Source of the DNA: Corynebacterium tuberculostearicum
GTDB taxonomy: Bacteria; Actinomycetota; Actinomycetes; Mycobacteriales; Mycobacteriaceae
Reading direction: 5' to 3'
DNA length: 64,000 bases
NCBI RefSeq assembly: GCF_016127015.1
Contig: NZ_CP065972.1
Span: 1,364,001 to 1,428,000, forward strand
Below are positions 60,146-64,000 of the stretch, one piece after another (within the stretch, counting starts at the first letter, position 1; the number at the start of each line of letters is the position of its first letter). The position numbers were made by a program, and so were the translations under genes. The notes beneath the pieces are model-generated. The model was given only the letters and a program-made list of their open reading frames with translations. It did not search any database and was not told the origin of the DNA.

Positions 60146-60519
60146 TGCATAAAAGCTCCCTTATCACCTTCATCGCGTGGGATCGCGCCAACCTGGCTGC
60201 GGTGAGAGACGTACTCGCCGGCCTGCAGCGAGACGGCATATTCCTGCGCCGCGGCCACCTGCTCTTGGAGACGTCGTGGCTTGGCTCAGGCGCACGGGAC
60301 TTCTATGCCACGGCCTGGCGCTGGAGCGCGCAAGACTGCCCGCTCTTTTATGCCCTAGCCCGGCGCGGAAAACTCTTAATTACTATCAGCGATACCGTGA
60401 TTTCCTGCGGCGACAAAGACGACATTGCCGATGCGCGCGCTGGCATTGCACAAGAACTCATCGCTGCCGAAAACCCACAGCAATTGCGCGGGCTGCTTGC
60501 CGACGCCGCAGAAGACTAG
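60145..60519 (+). CDS. Hypothetical protein, 124 aa
   Basis: Unrecognised. Mixed alpha/beta sequence (SSLITFIAWDRANLAAVR, LLITISDTVISCGDKDD, ARAGIAQELIAAENPQQL) without membrane helices or a known motif. Coupled to the upstream 69-aa gene by a TGATG overlap. It ends 2 nt before the convergent NUDIX gene. Confidence 0.65.
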   Translation: MHKSSLITFIAWDRANLAAVRDVLAGLQRDGIFLRRGHLLLETSWLGSGARDFYATAWRWSAQDCPLFYALARRGKLLITISDTVISCGDKDDIADARAGIAQELIAAENPQQLRGLLADAAED

Positions 60520-60521
60520 CC

Positions 60522-61067
60522 CTACAGTCCCGGTTGCTCGCTGCGCTTCATCCAGCCCATGCGCGGGGCAAAACCGCGGGGATGTTTCATCTGCGCTACG
60601 GCGTCGGCAATCATGAGGCGGTGGCGGCGCGAAACGCTTTCGGGAAGCTTCGCCACGGAGAACCACCCAGCCTCGGTATTTTCTTCATCGCTGATGACCG
60701 GCTCTGCGCCATCCGCTACTGATACGCGCAGCGCCGTTCCCATAAAGGTGCACTCATCACCGTTGGGGTAGGTCACTGGCCCGGACTGCCCCACGCCCAA
60801 AAGGGCTTCTACCTTGGCGTCGAGCCCCACTTCCTCTTTGACTTCTCGCAGCGCGGTGGTGGTGATCTCCTCGCCTGGCTCGCAGATTCCTTCCACCGGG
60901 GTCCACGTACCGTTATCGGAACGCTTTACTAGGAGCACGGAGGGGACTTCCCAGAGCGCGGCGTCTGCCGGAACATCACGGATGATGATGGCGCTGCAGG
61001 CCGGCACAAAGATCTGCTCGTGGCCAATCTTTTCGCGCAGCTGAATAATAAAATCTGGAGTCGGCAT
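60522..61067 (-). CDS. NUDIX hydrolase
   Basis: NUDIX-fold pyrophosphohydrolase of 181 aa. The full NUDIX box G-x5-E-x7-REUXEEXGU is present in GICEPGEEITTTALREVKEE and VGL after it. A cytoplasmic, metal-dependent enzyme that cleaves a nucleoside diphosphate linked to some moiety; substrate unknown. Members at this position in corynebacteria are usually of the general or ADP-ribose type. Convergent with the 124-aa gene. Confidence 0.9.
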   Translation of the reverse strand: MPTPDFIIQLREKIGHEQIFVPACSAIIIRDVPADAALWEVPSVLLVKRSDNGTWTPVEGICEPGEEITTTALREVKEEVGLDAKVEALLGVGQSGPVTYPNGDECTFMGTALRVSVADGAEPVISDEENTEAGWFSVAKLPESVSRRHRLMIADAVAQMKHPRGFAPRMGWMKRSEQPGL

Positions 61068-61096
61068 GCCACCTAGCGTAGACCAGTGCGGCGCAC

Positions 61097-61930
61097 TTAG
61101 GCCACGGGTCCCAAAACCTCTTTAGCTAGAAGCTGAATATCGGTGGCCAACGTGAAAGACAGCTCCATGTCCGTCGGCGTGGTTTGGCAGGTGTGGCCTT
61201 CTTCGAGGCGCTGCGTCGTTCCCGAGACCACACCTACGATGGTTTGCTTTCCTTCTACTTCGCCGTACACCGGACCACCGGAGTCACCATTGGTGCTGCA
61301 TACGCGCGCCCTAGCGGCGAGCGAATCCCGCTGGAGTCCCTCCGAGTTCAGCTGCGCCATCTCTGCATCATGGGAAAGCGTGCCGCACGTCTCATCGGTC
61401 ACGCGGCCAAGCTTGCACACCTGATGTGGCAGGTGAGCCAGGGAGGTGGCGACGCTATTGTCTACCGCCCCGGGGACATAGTACTCAGCGCTGCCGGTGA
61501 TCTCGATAAAGGCCACATCGAGGTCGTGGCTGTCTTCGGAATAGAAATCAGAGTAGATGACCTCGCCGATAGGTTCGGCGGGGTAGCTAAAGTTGCCGTC
61601 GGCGGTTCCGGCCCAGACCTTATCGCCGGGTTTGCCGCAATGGGAAGCGGTGACGGCGATCGTGCGGGCGTCGGCAAGCTTAAATGACCATGCCGCAGTA
61701 CACGACTGGTAGTTGAAATAGGCGCCCGGCCGCGGTTCATCGCCGGAGAGGTCCAAGGCGGTGCCCGGCGCGAGCGGTGCCGTGGCCGGGGAATAGGACT
61801 CATTGGGAATGAGGTTTTTATAAGACAGGGCGGAGAAACTTGGTTCTTCCCCACCCCGTACCGGGCTGCAGGCCGCAAGGAACGCGGCCGTGCACGCTAC
61901 AAAGACGCTAGTTGCTCTCCGCGTCCGCAT
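61097..61930 (-). CDS. Lipoprotein trypsin-like serine protease
   Basis: A 277-aa secreted S1-type protease. The start at ATG 61930 gives RRATSVFVACTAAFLAAC with the lipobox LAAC, so it is probably a lipoprotein. The catalytic triad is visible: His in AVTASHCGKPGD, Asp in HDLDVAFIEI and Ser in STNGDSGGPVYG. Four further cysteines suggest disulfides. The longer open frame to 62038 runs through the 48-aa gene and has no signal. It is encoded behind thrC and the small gene, overlapping the latter by 23 nt. Confidence 0.87.
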   Translation of the reverse strand: MRTRRATSVFVACTAAFLAACSPVRGGEEPSFSALSYKNLIPNESYSPATAPLAPGTALDLSGDEPRPGAYFNYQSCTAAWSFKLADARTIAVTASHCGKPGDKVWAGTADGNFSYPAEPIGEVIYSDFYSEDSHDLDVAFIEITGSAEYYVPGAVDNSVATSLAHLPHQVCKLGRVTDETCGTLSHDAEMAQLNSEGLQRDSLAARARVCSTNGDSGGPVYGEVEGKQTIVGVVSGTTQRLEEGHTCQTTPTDMELSFTLATDIQLLAKEVLGPVA

Positions 61931-62054
61931 CCCCGGCGTTGTCCTTATTATCTTCTTCCGCATCCATCTCCGCCTGGGCTTTGAGATCGCGGATGAACTT
62001 TTCCGGATCAAACTCGGTGTAGTGTTCCGGGCCGGCAAAATTTTCTAGGGCCAT
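61908..62054 (-). CDS. Small acidic protein, 48 aa
   Basis: A short gene of 48 codons between thrC and the protease. ATG 62054 lies 8 nt after GGAGG, a near-perfect ribosome binding site, 3 nt after the thrC stop. The product starts MALENFAGPEHYTEFDPEKF and has an acidic, Asp/Glu/Asn-rich tail (AEMDAEEDNKDNAGD). It lacks a signal peptide or membrane helix. Its end overlaps the protease start by 23 nt, implying coupling. No function recognised. Confidence 0.7.
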   Translation of the reverse strand: MALENFAGPEHYTEFDPEKFIRDLKAQAEMDAEEDNKDNAGDADAESN

Positions 62055-62057
62055 GGT

Positions 62058-63500
62058 CTAAACCTCCGTTTTCTGAATCGACGTGGTGATGTAATCCTTG
62101 ACCGCCGCGGCATCATTAGGCAAGTCCTTGACGTGCCGCTCAGTATCGAGGATGCTGGCAAAGCGCTCGGGCGGCTCAGGGGCAGAGCCGATGGCCTCCG
62201 TGATGGTCTCGGCAAACTTCACCGGCAGCGCGGTCTCCAGACACACGATGGGCGTTTTTACACCTTCGCGCTGTGCGCCGCGAGCCACCTTGATGCCGTC
62301 GGCCGTGTGCGGATCCGGCAGGTAATCAAAGCGCTCGTGTACGTCCTTAATGGTGGCTAGGCGGTCCGCATGGCTGGAGGAACCGGACATGAAACCATAG
62401 TCCTCGCGGGCAGCGGCAATCTTGTCGTGGTCGAGGCTAAAACCGCCCTCTTTCACCTTGGTGCCGAAAAGATCCGCGGTCTCGGCTGCATCGCGGCCGA
62501 GCAAGTCGAACGCAAAGCGCTCAAAATTCGAGGCGCGCGAAATATCCATGGACGGCGAAGAGGTAGCCATGGTCTCTGCGGCTGGGCGCGGCCGGTAGTT
62601 TCCGGTACGGAAGAACTCATCCAGCACATCATTCTCATTAGTAGCCACAATGAGACGATCGATAGGAAGGCCCATTTGGCGAGCGATATGGCCAGCACAA
62701 ATATCGCCAAAGTTACCGGTGGGAACGCTAAAGGAAACCTTCTGATCGGCGTTTTCGGTGACCTTGAGCCAGCAGGAAATGTAGTAGACCACCTGGGCCA
62801 TCAACCGTGCCCAGTTAATGGAATTGACCGCGCCAATGCGGTAGGCGGCCTTAAAATCAGCATCTCCTGATACCGCCTTGACCACATCCTGGCAATCATC
62901 GAATACGCCATCGAGGGCGATGTTGAAGATATTCGGGTCATCCAACCCAAACATCTGTGCCTGCTGGAAGGCCGTCATCCGGCCGGCTGGGGTGAGCATA
63001 AAGACGCGAATGCCGTGGCGCCCGCGCATCGCATACTCTGCAGAGGACCCTGTATCGCCTGAGGTAGCGCCCAAAATATTGAGGGTTTCGCCACGGCGAG
63101 CAAGCTCATATTCAAATAGCTCACCCAAAAGCTGCATGGCCATGTCCTTAAATGCCGCAGTAGGTCCTTCAGAAAGATGTCCGATGAAAAGGCCCTCCCC
63201 TAGCTCCGTTACGGGCACAATCTCAGGATCGGCGAACTTGGGGCTGGTGTAGGCGCGCGCGGCGATGTCCTCGATGTCTTGCGCTGGAATATCGTCAATG
63301 AAAAGCTTAAGTACCTCGGCCGCGAGTGCCGCGTAGCCCTTATCCGCAAGCAACGTGCGCCATGAATTTAAAGTGGCGGGATCCAGTTGTGGGTAGCTCT
63401 CTGGCAGATACAAACCGCCATCGGGGGCAAGCCCGCCAAGGAGAATATCCGTAAAAGATGCGGGCTGACGGGCGGTATCGCGGGTCGAAATATACTTCAC
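62058..63500 (-). CDS. thrC: Threonine synthase
   Basis: PLP enzyme making threonine from O-phosphohomoserine; 480 aa, long form. Blocks: the PLP-lysine segment EGPTAAFKDMAMQLLG, ILGATSGDTGSSAEYAMRG (phosphate loop), NSINWARLMAQVVYY and SVPTGNFGDICAGHIARQMG. It starts at ATG 63500 and is divergent from the MFS gene with a 39-nt gap. It leads a likely operon with the 48-aa gene and the lipoprotein protease. Confidence 0.96.
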   Translation of the reverse strand: MKYISTRDTARQPASFTDILLGGLAPDGGLYLPESYPQLDPATLNSWRTLLADKGYAALAAEVLKLFIDDIPAQDIEDIAARAYTSPKFADPEIVPVTELGEGLFIGHLSEGPTAAFKDMAMQLLGELFEYELARRGETLNILGATSGDTGSSAEYAMRGRHGIRVFMLTPAGRMTAFQQAQMFGLDDPNIFNIALDGVFDDCQDVVKAVSGDADFKAAYRIGAVNSINWARLMAQVVYYISCWLKVTENADQKVSFSVPTGNFGDICAGHIARQMGLPIDRLIVATNENDVLDEFFRTGNYRPRPAAETMATSSPSMDISRASNFERFAFDLLGRDAAETADLFGTKVKEGGFSLDHDKIAAAREDYGFMSGSSSHADRLATIKDVHERFDYLPDPHTADGIKVARGAQREGVKTPIVCLETALPVKFAETITEAIGSAPEPPERFASILDTERHVKDLPNDAAAVKDYITTSIQKTEV

Positions 63501-63539
63501 ACAAAAGAATCTTAGTAGTTAAGGCGTAAGGTATCAGCC

Positions 63540-64000
63540 ATGTCGCAGCCGAATCCTAGGGAAGTCATTACCACTCAGGCTTTAAGCATTTGGGTGGCCG
63601 CCATGGCGGTCTACCTCGTAGCGATTACAGGGCGCACTTCCTTCGGCGTCGCCGGTCTAGATGCAATTGAACGCTTCGATGTCGATGCCGGACGCATCGC
63701 GGTTTTTACCTCCGTGCAGCTGGGTGTATATGCCCTAGCCCAAATCCCCACTGGCATCTTGATTGATAAATTCGGCCCGCGCTTACTCCTCGTGGTCGGC
63801 GCCGTCATTATGGGCATTGGCCAGGTCGCCCTGGGCTTTACCACCAGCTATGGCGTAGCCATTGCCGCGCGCGTGCTCATCGGCGCGGGCGATGCCACGG
63901 CATTTCTCTCCGTGATGCGCATCCTGCCCTATTGGTTCCCACTGCACCGCACCCCCATGTTCACTCAGGTGACGTCATCGCTAGGACAAATGGGCCAGTT
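63540..64000 (+). CDS. MFS transporter, N-terminal part
   Basis: Truncated by the window end; 153 codons are visible from ATG 63540. The segment WVAAMAVYLVAITGRTSFGV and the loop FTSVQLGVYALAQIPTG followed by ILIDKFGPRLLLVVG (motif A-like D-x-x-G-x-R) show a major facilitator of the drug/anion type. Substrate unknown. Divergently transcribed from thrC with a 39-nt gap. Identification of the family is secure, subfamily is not. Confidence 0.87.
   Translation, partial: MSQPNPREVITTQALSIWVAAMAVYLVAITGRTSFGVAGLDAIERFDVDAGRIAVFTSVQLGVYALAQIPTGILIDKFGPRLLLVVGAVIMGIGQVALGFTTSYGVAIAARVLIGAGDATAFLSVMRILPYWFPLHRTPMFTQVTSSLGQMGQ

Overview
The window is a gene-dense actinobacterial chromosome segment, almost certainly from a Corynebacterium. 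The evidence is the dcw cluster opening with mraZ and an mraW-type leader RNA, an actinobacterial bc1-aa3 oxidase locus (ctaCF, ctaE-qcrCAB), mycolata-type envelope genes (MptA-, PimB'- and PknL-like), and high-GC codon use with many GTG starts. The gene order around idsA-mptA-Rv2175c-pknL-aroG matches that of Mycobacterium tuberculosis. Presence of gcvPTH suggests a species other than C. glutamicum; I cannot name the species.

Layout: (1) 1-12.9 kb, minus strand: the murein and division cluster mraZ-rsmH-ftsL-ftsI-murE-murF-mraY-murD-ftsW-murG-murC (murC cut by the edge). (2) 13.3-15.1 kb: DUF3040, HEPN and GNAT genes. (3) 15.1-28.3 kb: an envelope region with a polyprenyl diphosphate synthase, lipomannan mannosyltransferases, PknL and its DNA-binding partner, class II DAHP synthase, an exoribonuclease, two acyltransferases, a ROK glucokinase, PimB' and two NlpC/P60 hydrolases. 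The second hydrolase lies behind a probable c-di-AMP riboswitch. (4) 28.3-29.3 kb: about 1 kb of non-coding DNA. (5) 29.3-35.8 kb: respiratory chain subunits. (6) 36.1-43.4 kb: asnB/ltsA, an A-type Fe-S carrier, DUF3043, a degenerate CobT-like protein, ilvE, pepA and pncA. (7) 43.7-45.6 kb: thiC under a TPP riboswitch. (8) 46.1-54.6 kb: a lipoate-centred block, with a two-lipoyl-domain E2, gcvP-gcvT-gcvH, lipB and lipA. (9) 54.7-57.5 kb: DUF4191, RDD protein and glnA. (10) 57.8-58.8 kb: an AT-richer Abi-family (AbiF-like) gene with a compact structured leader RNA, probably a horizontally acquired defence or toxin-antitoxin element. (11) 58.9-64 kb: TDT transporter, two small unknowns, a NUDIX gene, thrC with a newly recognised 48-aa gene and a lipoprotein serine protease, and the start of an MFS transporter.

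The genes mostly serve cell-envelope construction and central energy metabolism. Lipid II synthesis, PIM/lipomannan mannosylation, peptidoglycan hydrolysis and the kinase PknL lie together. The lipoylated enzymes of the window share a neighbourhood with the genes that make and attach lipoate. Eight genes have a TANNNT -10 hexamer 6-8 nt before the start codon, suggesting leaderless transcripts. I saw no tRNA, rRNA, CRISPR array or intact insertion sequence.
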